DNA of 64,000 nt from Ktedonospora formicarum (GCF_016587355.1 NZ_BNJF01000009.1:1-64000); one strand, 5' to 3'; numbered from the stretch's first letter, positions 16,931-26,384 are shown. Translations and numbers: made by a program. The notes: a model not told the origin generated them from the letters alone.

Positions 16931-17935
16931 CTAGACGATGTGGTGCAAGGTACGGTTCAAAGAGGGCGGCAGACCAAAGTGCCTTTGCCAGAGCCGGCGA
17001 AAGTGTCGCACGTCTTCAAATCCACATTGTCGTGCAACATCCTCGACACGGAGGGTGGAATTCGCGAGCAATGTCGCCGCCAGCTCCAGGCGCAACCGCT
17101 GATGATATTGTACCGGCGTCAGCCCTGTCGCTTCCTTAAAAGCACGATTCAATCCCCGAGAACTGACCTTCGCAATGGTTGCTAACTCCTCAAGCGAAAC
17201 ATGCTCCGCAACATGGCTGATCAAGTAATCTTGCACACGATGAACGCCAGCATGGAGATGGGTGCGATACTCCAGATAGATGCTCCGTTGCGGCTCGGAC
17301 CCATTGCGCCGCATATACACTACCAGATGGCGCGCAACCTGAGCCGCAAACATTGGTCCCTGGGCATGTTCCAGAAATGCTAGCGCCAGATCAATACCAG
17401 AGGCAATGCCAGCACTGGTGGTAATTGTTCCATCATGGACGAACAACACATTCTCAAGCACTCGAGCGCGAGGGAAGTGAGTTTGCAGCGCTTCCACCTG
17501 CGCCCAATGGGTTGTACAACGTCGGCCATCGAGCAGCCCTGCTTCTCCTAGAGCAAAGGCACCTGTGCAGATGGATGCGACATGCGCTCCAGCCTGAGCG
17601 GCGGAACGAAGCCAATCGCGCGCCTCCTGATCGAGTAGGGCTGCTTCTAAGGGAAAAGCTTCCCACTGCATTCCTGGTACGATGATCAAATCGCCACTCG
17701 TGACGGAAGCAAGAGGGGTAAGATAGGCGATGATCATCCCCTGTGCGCTTTCCTGTATTGCCTGGGAGGAACAATAGTGCAACGTATAAGGCGCTCCTGC
17801 TCGGAGAGCAGTATCAAACACCTGTGCAGGACCTGCCAGGTCAAGCAAATGCACATGAGGGGGCACGAAAAACACAATGCGCCGCGCTCTACTGTCGGTT
17901 GACCCCAGTCGGTTTTGATTCTGAATGTGCATCAT
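16931..17935 (-). CDS. GlxA-type AraC family regulator with DJ-1/PfpI domain
   Basis: About 334 residues. The N-terminal half is a class I amidotransferase-like DJ-1/PfpI domain: IVFFVPPHVHLLDLAGPAQV, DLIIVPGMQW, and the nucleophile-elbow region ASICTGAFALGEAGLLDGRR with its Cys. The C-terminal half is an AraC double helix-turn-helix: VSLEELATIAKVSSRGLNRAF and VEDVARQCGFEDVRHFRRLW, which binds DNA. Such proteins usually control catabolic or efflux genes in response to small molecules. The start is taken at the ATG at 17935 because GGGAGG sits seven bases upstream; an ATG at 17941 lies too close to it. The neighbouring oxidoreductase at 18216 on the same strand lies upstream, with a 280-base gap. 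Confidence 0.9.
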   Translation of the reverse strand: MMHIQNQNRLGSTDSRARRIVFFVPPHVHLLDLAGPAQVFDTALRAGAPYTLHYCSSQAIQESAQGMIIAYLTPLASVTSGDLIIVPGMQWEAFPLEAALLDQEARDWLRSAAQAGAHVASICTGAFALGEAGLLDGRRCTTHWAQVEALQTHFPRARVLENVLFVHDGTITTSAGIASGIDLALAFLEHAQGPMFAAQVARHLVVYMRRNGSEPQRSIYLEYRTHLHAGVHRVQDYLISHVAEHVSLEELATIAKVSSRGLNRAFKEATGLTPVQYHQRLRLELAATLLANSTLRVEDVARQCGFEDVRHFRRLWQRHFGLPPSLNRTLHHIV

Positions 17936-18046
17936 TTCCATACCTCCCTTCGACGGAGAGATACCACGAGGAAAACATGTCTCCATCAGTCATCCCTTCT
18001 CAAGGAATGAATTGAGTATACATCGTGGCTAGGGGCTTCGCTAGGG

Positions 18047-18090
18047 GCAAATTCTGTCCAAAAAAGGACGGATCTCGCCAGAAGTGACCC
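18047..18090. repeat. Dispersed repeat, copy 1
   Basis: AGGGGCAAAT, then a variable stretch, then AGGACGGATCTCGCCAGAA. It matches 20222-20262 (AGGGGCAAAT ... AGGACGAATCTCGCCAGGA) with similar spacing. The two may be ends of a decayed mobile element. Confidence 0.45.
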
Positions 18091-18215
18091 TGGATTCATC
18101 CATGAAAAATTTGACCGAGCTTCGGGAGCAGAAGCAATCCACGCTCGCCTTTGTCCGAAGATTTAGCCAATTTACCAACTTTCGCCCAAATGACCAAACA
18201 ATGCTTGCGTCTGTT

Positions 18216-19166
18216 CTAGACACTCAGAACCAATTTCCCGCGCAGATGACCTTTTAAGAGGCGCTCGTAGGCTTGACGAGCTTGTTCCAGAGGGTATACT
18301 TTCTCAATCTGTGGTTTTAGATGCCCTTCATCGGTGAGGTGCGCAAGCTGGGTAAGATCATCGGTGTCGGCTTCAACGATGAACCAGATTCCTTTTTTCT
18401 GGTATTGCTCGGCATATTTACTCACCAGATTATAGGCGTTGCTGGCAATTCCTACATAGGTCCCCTCCGGTTTGAGTAATTTGAAGCTCGCTTTAATCAC
18501 TGAGGCTCCCACCACATCGAAGATGAAATCGATATTACTCACCGCTTCAGAAACGTTGGTCGTGATATAATCGATCACTTCGTCAGCACCGAGGCCTAAT
18601 AGCGTCTCGCGATGCTGTCCAGAAGCCACGGCGATCACGTATGCGCCTTTCCGATGAGCGAGCTGGACGGCATAGTTACCAACACCCCCAGCTGCCCCAT
18701 GGATGAGGATACGCTGCCCCGCTTGCAGGTTTCCCTTCTTGAAGAGTGCCTGCCAGGCGGTGAGCGCCGAGAGGGAAAGAGCCGCACTCTCTTCATGACC
18801 GACTGATCGGGGTCGTCGGGCAATCTGATTGGGAGTGACAATGGTATATTCAGCCCAGACACCATCATGATCAAAGCGGGATAGTCCATAGACCTCATCG
18901 CCTACTTGGAACTCTGTTACCTTCTCACCAACTGCTTCAACAATCCCGGAAACTTCATGGCCTGGGATAATAGGACGTGGTCGCGGCTGGGTGCTCTCCC
19001 CATGGACGTACCATGTTTCCGGCCATGTAAGTTCATCAGGTGTTAAAGCCGCAGCTTTCACCTGCAAAAGCACTTCTCCAGCAGTGGGAACCGGTTTCGT
19101 AACCTCTACCACTTCCAAAAGCTCGGGACCGCCAATGTTTTCAGACAGAATGCCAATAGCTTTCAT
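18216..19166 (-). CDS. NADP-dependent MDR oxidoreductase, quinone-reductase-like
   Basis: A 316-residue medium-chain dehydrogenase/reductase without zinc. The N-terminal catalytic domain has PRPIIPGHEVSGIVEAVG and VGDEVYGLSRF. The Rossmann motif is ILIHGAAGGVGNYAVQLA (AAGGVG type) near residue 152, followed by a basic/serine pocket typical for NADPH. The C-terminus LLKGHLRGKLVLSV closes the fold in the usual way. The structural and catalytic zinc cysteines are absent, which fits the quinone oxidoreductase / NADP-dependent alkenal reductase branch. The start ATG follows AAAAAGGAGAGGCGA, a good ribosome binding site. Monocistronic. Confidence 0.9.
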   Translation of the reverse strand: MKAIGILSENIGGPELLEVVEVTKPVPTAGEVLLQVKAAALTPDELTWPETWYVHGESTQPRPRPIIPGHEVSGIVEAVGEKVTEFQVGDEVYGLSRFDHDGVWAEYTIVTPNQIARRPRSVGHEESAALSLSALTAWQALFKKGNLQAGQRILIHGAAGGVGNYAVQLAHRKGAYVIAVASGQHRETLLGLGADEVIDYITTNVSEAVSNIDFIFDVVGASVIKASFKLLKPEGTYVGIASNAYNLVSKYAEQYQKKGIWFIVEADTDDLTQLAHLTDEGHLKPQIEKVYPLEQARQAYERLLKGHLRGKLVLSV

Positions 19167-19316
19167 TCGCCTCTCCTTTTTAACCTTGGATGTTTTTATC
19201 TTCGATGTATGAGTCAGTTGACATGCGTTGGATTCGAGACAACCTGAGCTTTCACCTCTATGAGATAGAAACCGAAACTACGCGTTCTGCTTCAGAAGTC
19301 TTCTCTCTCTCTGTCC

Positions 19317-19955
19317 CTATTCATTCCATGGTGACTGGAGGACGTAGTCACAGAAGTTTGGTCGCTTGTAGCCTGGAAGGAAGCGTTCGCATACATCCGA
19401 CTTGATGTTGCCAAAGGTCGTCTCTGGTTTATGTGCGAAGCCTTCAAGGAAGGCATGCAGAATCTTGTGTTTAAAGCCATCGCGTGGGTAAGCAGCTACG
19501 ATCTGACCACGAACCTCTTCGGCAAGATTCTCATAGCCTTCTCCTATGACATCGAGGCCAACGCCAGCATTGACCAGAGCCACAACAGGTTCTTTATATT
19601 GCGCAACGCCAATCGTTGTATGGAGTGCAATAGCATCCCAAACCAGTTGAATTGAGGCGTGAGGAATGCCATGACTGGTAAGAAAATCACGGGCGGCATT
19701 GGCTCCATCTACCTCGAAGCGTTTGTCCTGGCTGCGGTATTTCTCTGTCAGCCCGAGATCATGGAAGAGCGCGCTAATGTAGAGCAATTCAGGATCATAG
19801 TGCATCCCTGTCTGGTGTCCCTGTAGGGCTCCGAAGAGGTAGACGCGATGTGAATGGTTCCAAAGCAGCGGGGTCCCATGTTCGCGCAGGAGTTCTGCGG
19901 CTTCGTTGGCCAGGGAACTATCAGGAATGATAATACCAGCAATTTTTTTCGGCAT
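19317..19955 (-). CDS. HD-domain hydrolase, cyanamide-hydratase-like
   Basis: A 212-residue HD-superfamily protein. Metal ligands are seen in order: NHSHRVYLFGAL (His) near 33, SALFHDLGLT (His-Asp) near 62, an IALHTTIG His near 108, and NAGVGLDVIG (Asp) near 130. The overall order and the LHDLGL/AGVGLDV motifs resemble HD proteins annotated as cyanamide hydratase or diguanylate-phosphodiesterase-like; substrate not known. The start ATG follows AAGGAGTC. A palindrome-rich gene-free region precedes it. Confidence 0.85.
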   Translation of the reverse strand: MPKKIAGIIIPDSSLANEAAELLREHGTPLLWNHSHRVYLFGALQGHQTGMHYDPELLYISALFHDLGLTEKYRSQDKRFEVDGANAARDFLTSHGIPHASIQLVWDAIALHTTIGVAQYKEPVVALVNAGVGLDVIGEGYENLAEEVRGQIVAAYPRDGFKHKILHAFLEGFAHKPETTFGNIKSDVCERFLPGYKRPNFCDYVLQSPWNE

Positions 19956-20221
19956 CGTATAAGACTCCTTATGGGATTTGAAAACACTCTGCGAGGCAGA
20001 TGCTTCTTATTTCAGCTATTTGGCATCTGGTCAAGGGCAACGCAGAGAAAGAGTAATGACAACAGAACCCCTTGCAAAGGCGTCTGCACTATTTCATTGT
20101 AGCGGTGAATCATGTCTTCTTTCGTTCGCTAGTACATGAGGACGACATGTAGTCCGCCCCTTATTGTAGCTCCTTCAAGGGAAACATGGACATAGTATAA
20201 TCATCTTCTTATAACCTTACC

Positions 20222-20262
20222 AGGGGCAAATCATGTGTATATGAGGACGAATCTCGCCAGGA
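20222..20262. repeat. Dispersed repeat, copy 2
   Basis: See copy 1 at 18047-18090: shared AGGGGCAAAT and AGGACG(G/A)ATCTCGCCAG blocks at similar spacing in the same direction. Confidence 0.45.
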
Positions 20263-20378
20263 CCCAGGGAACTGTTTTCAGCTCTATAAGGGCTGTCTGT
20301 CAGCACGGATCTGCAAATACCTGGGTGAACTTAGGAAAAAACACTGCTACTGACGCTTAGATCTGATTCTTGTACTGG

Positions 20379-20434
20379 ACAGCCACTTCACTCCAGTGAG
20401 TGTGCATGCACACTCACTGGAGTGAAGTGGCTGT
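20379..20434. repeat. 56-bp perfect palindrome without a loop
   Basis: Two 28-bp arms meet between 20406 and 20407, with every position paired and no spacer. In DNA it could extrude as a cruciform. Perfect palindromes with no loop are usually unstable in bacteria. No gene is adjacent within 400 bases. Confidence 0.95.
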
Positions 20435-20935
20435 GGCTTGGTTGCCTTCACTAGGATCAGCAATGCCGCTAGTTCCTTCCAAGTTGGGCTATGGATGAAC
20501 CGATCCATAGCAGGAACCACAGTCCTGTAGCAACCCTTTTTGGGCGAAGTGCTACTGTGCCGATTGTGCCAACCATGTCTGCAGCGATGCGTTGAGCGGC
20601 CCAGCACTGCATCGAAAATCCTTCTCGATCACAGTGGAATGGCTCACTGCTACTTCTGTTAACGCGTGGAGGAGAAACAACCGTTGACCCTCTGCCTCCT
20701 TGAGGTGAGCCGTATCAATCGGCTTGTTGAGAAATTTCGCCCAAATTGCGATAGTACAGGTTTCAACAGCAAGCAGATCGATGCCATTTCCGGGATACTC
20801 TATTTCAAGAGACCTCGGTTTGACACCCTTCTCATTTGGCTCAGCCTCAAAAGAAATTTCCTGAAGGTCTTCATTTTGTCTTAAAAGAGGACATACTGCA
20901 TCTCAAGCCTGCCAGCAATCAGGTAAAGAAAGAAG

Positions 20936-22384
20936 CTAGAGCGTCACCAAGCCAAGCAACTGCGCAGGCTGTGTTACCTGATCTCCCCAATAACAACGTC
21001 CAGGCTGTACAGGCTTAGGATGAGGAAGGGGCGTTGCTATTATGGAACTCCCAGGAGGGTTGAGACAACCACTATCCTGCCAGAGAGGCCGGCCAGTGTC
21101 TCTAGCAATTGCCATGAGTGAAGGAGAGGTACCAACAAAGGTCAGAATATAAAATGAGTGCTCATCCTGCTCAAAACTGTGGGGGCCCGGAACTGAGGGT
21201 TGATACTGAGATGGCGTTGTGTACTGCCAGATCTGTGACCCATTCCCTGTACGGATAGCTCTCAGGTTGATACCACTGTCATAGCCTGCATAGAGCACCG
21301 CATTCTGCTCCCACATCCCCCAGACGGGCACTGGAAAAGTCACCTTCCAGTCCAGGCTTCCAGTCTTCGCGTTTATAGCCAGTAAGTGTTGCGTATAGTC
21401 ATTCTCTCGTGCTGAGTTAATCGTAAAAAAGAGCACCCTTCGAGAGACTGTGAACAGAGGCTCACTCTTACGTACCTCCAATGAACCTAAAGGCTGTTGC
21501 CTCTCTAGAGAACCAGTCAGGGGATTGAGTGTAGAAAGCGTTACTTTGGGAACAGTCGCCCAATTCTCTTCGTACGTCGCAGTCCACACGTACACCTCAC
21601 CCTCAACGGCTATACCAGCATTCCCTGATTCTGCCAATGGTGAGCACCAGAGTTGCCTGCCATTGCTCGCCTGGAGCGCACAAACGCTGCGCTTAGCGCT
21701 TTTGGGGTCCAGCATTCCGGGATGATTTCGCTCATTATCATCAGTATATGTAGTAGTAAAAATACTATCGTTGGCAAGCGCGAAGTTCTTGAAAGGATCA
21801 CCACCGTACCTATCGACGTTATACTGCCACAGGATCTGCCCCGTAGCTGCATTCAAAGCAAAAAGAGCATCTCCTTTCACCACCCGGTCAGGTGGTGTCT
21901 GGCTGACCTTTACATATATGGTGCCATTCTGACTTAAAATATGTGAAAATTTAGAGCCAATGACCTGTTCCTGGCACCATTGCTGTCACCCATCACGCAA
22001 ATTCACAGCACATAATGCACCGTTGTTATTCGTCACATACACCTGATCATCCACTCGACCTACCACCAGAGGTGATTCTATATCATAATGCTTGAGCAAA
22101 GCGCCATCCTGTGTGCGCAAAAAACACAAAACTACCCTTGCCCCAGAGCCACTCCCCGAACGAAAAGCAGCGATCAGGGCTTTCTCTCCCGCAAGAGAGT
22201 CACCCTGCTTCAACTCCCCTTGTGTACGACATGCCGTTACTGGAACGTCTCGACTGGTTGGAGCACTCCTTGAGCTCAGCCCACAGGCTAACCCAGTCAT
22301 AACCAACAATCCTGACATCACCAGGAGTGCGAAGCGAGAGCTTATTGACCATTTCCGCCCGGATACCCCGTAACTTCTAGACAA
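20936..22384 (-). pseudogene. PQQ-type beta-propeller lipoprotein-like gene with one in-frame TGA
   Basis: A reading frame of about 480 codons that is intact except for a single TGA at 21988-21986. Before the stop: an N-terminal hydrophobic segment FALLVMSGLLVMTGLACG, possibly a signal or lipoprotein signal, and a first blade ending VNNNGALCAVNLRDG-like sequence (actual: VTNNNGALCAVNLRDG). After the stop the same frame continues QQWCQEQVIG and further blades: LFALNAATGQILWQY, VCALQASNGRQLWCS, LLAINAKTGSLDWKV, LRAIRTGNGSQIWQY and LMAIARDTGRPLWQD. The ancestral codon was probably a residue in the usual DG-x-QQW turn. The start is placed at the TTG at 22384 after AAGGAG; an ATG at 22423 is the alternative. 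It could be a sequencing error, a fresh null mutation or read-through. Confidence 0.8.
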
Positions 22385-22488
22385 TCTTCTTCTCCTTACA
22401 TCTCTTTTGTATGCCAGATGCAAGTTTTTAGTGCAACACCGGCAATCTACTTATGGTAACGTGAAGGCTTCCGCGTTTCCTGTCGGCA

Positions 22489-23721
22489 TTAGCTATGGGA
22501 GACCTGATTGAAGTAGCGTTGGAAGACAAGATCTTGCGCGATATCTAGCCCGATGGCGATGGAGCCGAGCAGGATACTATCGCCCCCCAGGCGAGTTGCG
22601 ACGATACGCGGCCAGGAGGGGAGGAGTTGCTGTAACTTGTGTTGTAGCGGTTCAGACAATAGCTCTCCTCTCTGACCGATACCGCCGCCAAGCACAATGA
22701 GTTCGGGGTCAAGAACGGCGGTAATGGCCGCGATTGCCAGGGCTAATTTTTCTCCTTCTTGCTTCACAACAGCGAGCGCGACCTGATTCCCCTGTTGTGC
22801 CGCGTCGAAGATCTGTCTCACGGAGAGTGTTGAGGGTAGGCCAAGTGTCTGAGCCTGGCGCGCGATTCCCTGCGCTGAAGTCGCCTCTTCAAGCATGCCC
22901 AGGTAGTTCTCTCCGATCTCTGTTATTTGGGTGGATGCTTCTTGCGCGCCGAAGGGTAGGAAGCCGATCTCGCCCGCCGCACCCCCTGCTCCGCGATAAA
23001 GCGTACCATCAATGATGATACCCATGCCTACGCCGGTTCCTATTGTGATATAGACAAAGGTACGTGCCTCGGCTCCCCAGCCAAATGTACGCTCTCCAAG
23101 GGCCGCGAGATTCGCATCGTTTTCGATGGAGAGGCTTAGCCCGAAGGCCTCGCGTAATTCCGCGAGCAGGCCGTGACGTCCCCATTCGGGAAGGTTGGAC
23201 GCGAAGCGGACGCGCTCATTTTGCGCATCAAAGACACCTGGCGTCCCAATGACGACGTGGATGACCTGATCCCAGGTGAGGCCCGCGCCAACCACGAGGT
23301 CGCGCGAGAGGCGACTAATCAGGGCGACGAGCGTGGCGGCGCTTTGTGTCGTGTTCTTCTCATCACGTCGCTCAACAATCTGACCCGCCAGATCCGCGAC
23401 GGCGATTCGTACCCAGCCCCGCCCGACATCGATTCCAAGTACATAGCCAGCCTTCGGGTTCGTTTCGTAGAGGATGGCAACCCGTCCTCCTTTGTTTGAG
23501 GTAGCCTGACCAGTCGGATGAACAAGATTCGCCTGCTCAAGGTTCGCGAGAGCCTGTGATACTGTTGGCTTAGAGAGTCCAGTTTCGCGCGCGAGTTGTG
23601 CGCGTGATGTAGGGCCGTGCTTACGCAGATACTCTAATAATGAGCGCTCATTGATTGCTCTAAGGTGCGTTGGCGTCCCTGGCTGGTAGGCATGAGGCCG
23701 ATTGGAATCGGTTACAGTCAT
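22489..23721 (-). CDS. ROK family transcriptional repressor (NagC/XylR type)
   Basis: About 410 residues. The N-terminus has a winged helix: NERSLLEYLRKHGPTSRAQL, continuing to ARETGLSKPTVSQALANLEQ. The rest is a ROK sugar-kinase-like domain with VLGIDVGRGWVRIAVADL (phosphate 1), IENDANLAALGE (catalytic Asp region), ITIGTGVGMGIIIDG (phosphate 2) and an adenosine motif near ELIVLGGGIGQRG. The zinc motif typical of ROK sensors (GHx9-11CxCGxxGCxE) is missing, replaced by EIGFLPFGAQEASTQ. The start is the ATG at 23721 after AAAGGAG. It is divergent from a permease/kinase operon whose promoter carries a TTAGTTAG...CTAACTAA operator, so it is very likely the local repressor. Confidence 0.9.
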   Translation of the reverse strand: MTVTDSNRPHAYQPGTPTHLRAINERSLLEYLRKHGPTSRAQLARETGLSKPTVSQALANLEQANLVHPTGQATSNKGGRVAILYETNPKAGYVLGIDVGRGWVRIAVADLAGQIVERRDEKNTTQSAATLVALISRLSRDLVVGAGLTWDQVIHVVIGTPGVFDAQNERVRFASNLPEWGRHGLLAELREAFGLSLSIENDANLAALGERTFGWGAEARTFVYITIGTGVGMGIIIDGTLYRGAGGAAGEIGFLPFGAQEASTQITEIGENYLGMLEEATSAQGIARQAQTLGLPSTLSVRQIFDAAQQGNQVALAVVKQEGEKLALAIAAITAVLDPELIVLGGGIGQRGELLSEPLQHKLQQLLPSWPRIVATRLGGDSILLGSIAIGLDIAQDLVFQRYFNQVSHS

Positions 23722-23818
23722 TGATGACTCCTTTGCGATGACATATGCTCCACTATTGTAAATGATCTTAACCAACTTAGAAAGGGGCCGAAAATCATCA
23801 ATCGCTCAAGAATTGCCA

Positions 23819-23854
23819 TTGACAAAGCTTTAGTTAGGAAACTATACTAACTAA
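23819..23854 (+). promoter_or_regulatory. Promoter and palindromic ROK operator for the permease/kinase operon
   Basis: TTGACA at 23819-23824 and TATACT at 23843-23848, with an 18-base spacer. An inverted repeat TTAGTTAG (23830-23837), 9-base centre, CTAACTAA (23847-23854) covers the spacer and overlaps the -10 box. The half-sites match the TTAGTT...AACTAA pattern known for Bacillus XylR, a ROK repressor. Binding here would block RNA polymerase. Confidence 0.75.
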
Positions 23855-23926
23855 TGAGCGCAATGGCTGCACTCAAAACATAATCTTTAGCATGTAAGAC
23901 AGGCGATGGTACATGAGGAGGTCCAC

Positions 23927-25399
23927 GTGAGTTCTTCAGAGATTAACAGCGAGTCATCGGCGACTTCTCCCGGGCTAGGGCGAGACGAAGCCACACAGAC
24001 GAAAAATGGATTTGTACGGAGTGTGGGACTACCGACTGCAATTGCCATCAATATGACGCAAATGTGCGGTATCGGTCCGTTTATTACGATCCCCATCATG
24101 GTAGCGGCATTTGGAGGACCGCAGGCGATTATCGGCTGGATTGCCGGAGCGATCTTGGCCCTGGCTGATGGTCTGGTCTGGGCAGAACTGGGCGCTGCGA
24201 TGCCTGGGGCTGGTGGCACCTATATCTATCTACGTGAAGCTTTCCAGTATCGCACAGGACGCCTGATGCCGTTCCTATTCATCTGGACGGCTATCCTGGC
24301 GATACCCCTTATTATGTCCACAGGTGTGATTGGTCTGGTGCAATACCTGGGCTATCTCTGGCCGAATATGAGTTGGCTTGAGATTCATCTGGTTTCGTTG
24401 CTAGTCATAGGCCTGGTGGTCTTTGCCTTGTACAGACGTATCGAGTCGGTTGGCCTTCTGACAAACATATTATTTGGTGTCATGCTTCTCTCTATTGGCG
24501 TCGTGATTATTGCCGCCTTCAGTCATTTTAATCCAAATCTGGCCTTTACCTATCCCGCCAACGCCTTCACATTTGACGGAAAGTTCTTTGCTGGTCTTGG
24601 TGCTGGTTTGCTGGTTGGCGTGTATGATTACCTGGGCTATAACACAACCTCCTATATGGGGGATGAGATGCGTTCTCCTGGCCGTGTTATCCCCTGGTCC
24701 ATCATCATTTCGATTCTGGGGATAATGCTGCTCTATCTGGCCCTCAATATTGGCGTACTTGGTGTTATGCCCTGGGAAACAGTTGCGAAGTCGCCATCGA
24801 TTGCTTCCCTGGTATTGGAGCAGACCTGGGGTAAGGGTGTTTCCAGCGTCATAACAGTTCTCATCATCATTACAGCCTTCGCTTCTGTCTTTACTGGTCT
24901 GCTTGGTGGATCACGAGTTCCTTTTAACGCAGCGCAAGATGGTGTGTTTCTGCGCCCCTTCGCCAAACTGCATCCGCGTCATCATTTCCCACATATCGCG
25001 TTGATCGTTATGGGTGTTATCACTGCCATTGGATCGTTCTTTGATCTCGCGACAGTTATCAGTATGTTGATTGCTGTCATCGTGCTGGTTCAGAGCATTG
25101 GGCAGATAGTGGCATTGGTCGTTTTACGACGACGGCAGCCCAATTTGAAACGCCCATATCGTATGTGGCTCTATCCGCTTCCTGTCATCATCGGTGTTGC
25201 TGGTTGGCTCTATGTTTATTATGCATCTGGCTGGACCTCCGTTGGTCTGTCTCTGGCCTGGGTCGTGGTGGGTGTGATCGCATACCTCATCTGGGCACGT
25301 GTTGAGCATACCTGGCCCTTTGGCCCGAAAGAGGTTCATGAAGTGTATCTTGAGCAACAAGAACAGCCCGGTGCGACAGAGCCTTCAGTAGAAGCGTAG
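23927..25399 (+). CDS. APC superfamily permease
   Basis: About 490 residues with roughly twelve hydrophobic segments and the amino-acid/polyamine/organocation fold. TM1 contains TAIAINMTQMCGIGPFITIP, with the GxGPF unwound loop that binds substrate in this family; the consensus AELGAAMPGAGGTYIYLREAF follows TM2. The C-terminal tail is acidic and cytoplasmic. Start: GTG at 23927, six bases after GAGGAGG; an ATG at 23906 has no ribosome binding site. A ROK kinase follows 31 bases downstream, and a ROK repressor is divergent. That context suggests an amino-sugar or sugar-acid-like solute rather than a plain amino acid, but this is inference. Confidence 0.9.
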   Translation: MSSSEINSESSATSPGLGRDEATQTKNGFVRSVGLPTAIAINMTQMCGIGPFITIPIMVAAFGGPQAIIGWIAGAILALADGLVWAELGAAMPGAGGTYIYLREAFQYRTGRLMPFLFIWTAILAIPLIMSTGVIGLVQYLGYLWPNMSWLEIHLVSLLVIGLVVFALYRRIESVGLLTNILFGVMLLSIGVVIIAAFSHFNPNLAFTYPANAFTFDGKFFAGLGAGLLVGVYDYLGYNTTSYMGDEMRSPGRVIPWSIIISILGIMLLYLALNIGVLGVMPWETVAKSPSIASLVLEQTWGKGVSSVITVLIIITAFASVFTGLLGGSRVPFNAAQDGVFLRPFAKLHPRHHFPHIALIVMGVITAIGSFFDLATVISMLIAVIVLVQSIGQIVALVVLRRRQPNLKRPYRMWLYPLPVIIGVAGWLYVYYASGWTSVGLSLAWVVVGVIAYLIWARVEHTWPFGPKEVHEVYLEQQEQPGATEPSVEA

Positions 25400-25430
25400 C
25401 TGGTAACCGTAGATAGGAAGCAATAGTAGG

Positions 25431-26360
25431 ATGAATCACACTGGCGTCCATGATTTTGTGCTCGCGGTCGATTTTGGTGGAACAAAGATTGCCATCGCGA
25501 CCGCCGATCTAGCGGGACATGTTCTAGAGCAATCTCGACTCGAAACGAGGGCCTTGGATGGAGCAGAACAGATTCTGACGCGTACACTGGCTGAAGCGCG
25601 CGTCCTTATAGCGCGCACGGAGGCACAGAGCAAGGGGCAATGTGTCTCAATCGGCATCGCGAGTCCTGGCATTGTACGTGATGATGGAATCGCACTCTCA
25701 CCCAACATTCCAGGATGGGAGCACGTACGATTACGCTTTACGATGCGAACTGCCCTGGGTGTCGCAACCATAGTGGCGGCGAACGACGTTAAGGCTGCCG
25801 CGCTGGCAGAGGTACGTTGGGGCGCGCTTCAAAACGCGAATCCGGCGGTGTTTCTCAGCCTGGGAACCGGGATTGCCTCCGCGCTTATCGTCGATGGACG
25901 GGTATTGACTGGCGCTCATGGGGCCTCCGGTGAGATCGGCTATAACTTGCGTGGCGTATCGGACATCTATGGGGCCGCTCATGGACGCGCTCCACTTGAA
26001 GAGGTGGTAGGCGGACGTTTCATCGGGGAACGTGGAAGTAAGTTATTGGGAGAGCAACTTAGTGCGGCTGAGTTGTTCTCTCATGCCGATGTGCGCGTGC
26101 ACTCCTTCGTGGAAGAGACACTGACCGAACTGGCAACCCATGTTGCCAATCTAGCTATCCTGATTGATCCGGCGCGAATCGCGATAGGTGGCGGCTTGAT
26201 GAATTCAAGCTCTCTCATTCTGGACGCCATTTCATCTCGCCTGGCATATGCCGTACCCTTCCCGCCTGAGCTTGTTCCTGCTCACTTCCTTAGTGATTCA
26301 TCGCTCTATGGCGCGATTGCCCTGGCACTCACAGAATGGGTGGATGGGAAATGGAAATAA
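25431..26360 (+). CDS. ROK family sugar kinase
   Basis: A 309-residue kinase. LAVDFGGTKIAIATADL is the phosphate-1 motif, VSIGIASPGIV the connect-1 region, AANDVKAAALAEVRWG holds the catalytic Asp, and FLSLGTGIASALIVDG is phosphate 2. The ROK zinc-binding cysteines are absent, as in the divergent repressor; the substrate-contacting region reads ASGEIGYNLRGV, where the usual Glu-x-Gly-His becomes EIGY. It should phosphorylate a hexose or amino-sugar brought in by the upstream permease. ATG at 25431 follows AATAGTAGG, a weak ribosome binding site, so coupling with the permease is likely. Confidence 0.88.
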   Translation: MNHTGVHDFVLAVDFGGTKIAIATADLAGHVLEQSRLETRALDGAEQILTRTLAEARVLIARTEAQSKGQCVSIGIASPGIVRDDGIALSPNIPGWEHVRLRFTMRTALGVATIVAANDVKAAALAEVRWGALQNANPAVFLSLGTGIASALIVDGRVLTGAHGASGEIGYNLRGVSDIYGAAHGRAPLEEVVGGRFIGERGSKLLGEQLSAAELFSHADVRVHSFVEETLTELATHVANLAILIDPARIAIGGGLMNSSSLILDAISSRLAYAVPFPPELVPAHFLSDSSLYGAIALALTEWVDGKWK

Positions 26361-26384
26361 GTCTTCTGGCCTATGATGCTTAGG

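Larger units (their letters stand above)
19956..20935. other. Gene-free stretch with palindromes
   Basis: About 980 bases. It contains a second copy of the dispersed repeat (20222-20262), a 56-bp perfect palindrome (20379-20434) and a small CTATGGAT/ATCCATAG hairpin near 20488-20510. Short frames of 72-86 codons look like debris. The GC-balanced sequence suggests decayed coding DNA rather than a regulatory region. Confidence 0.45.
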
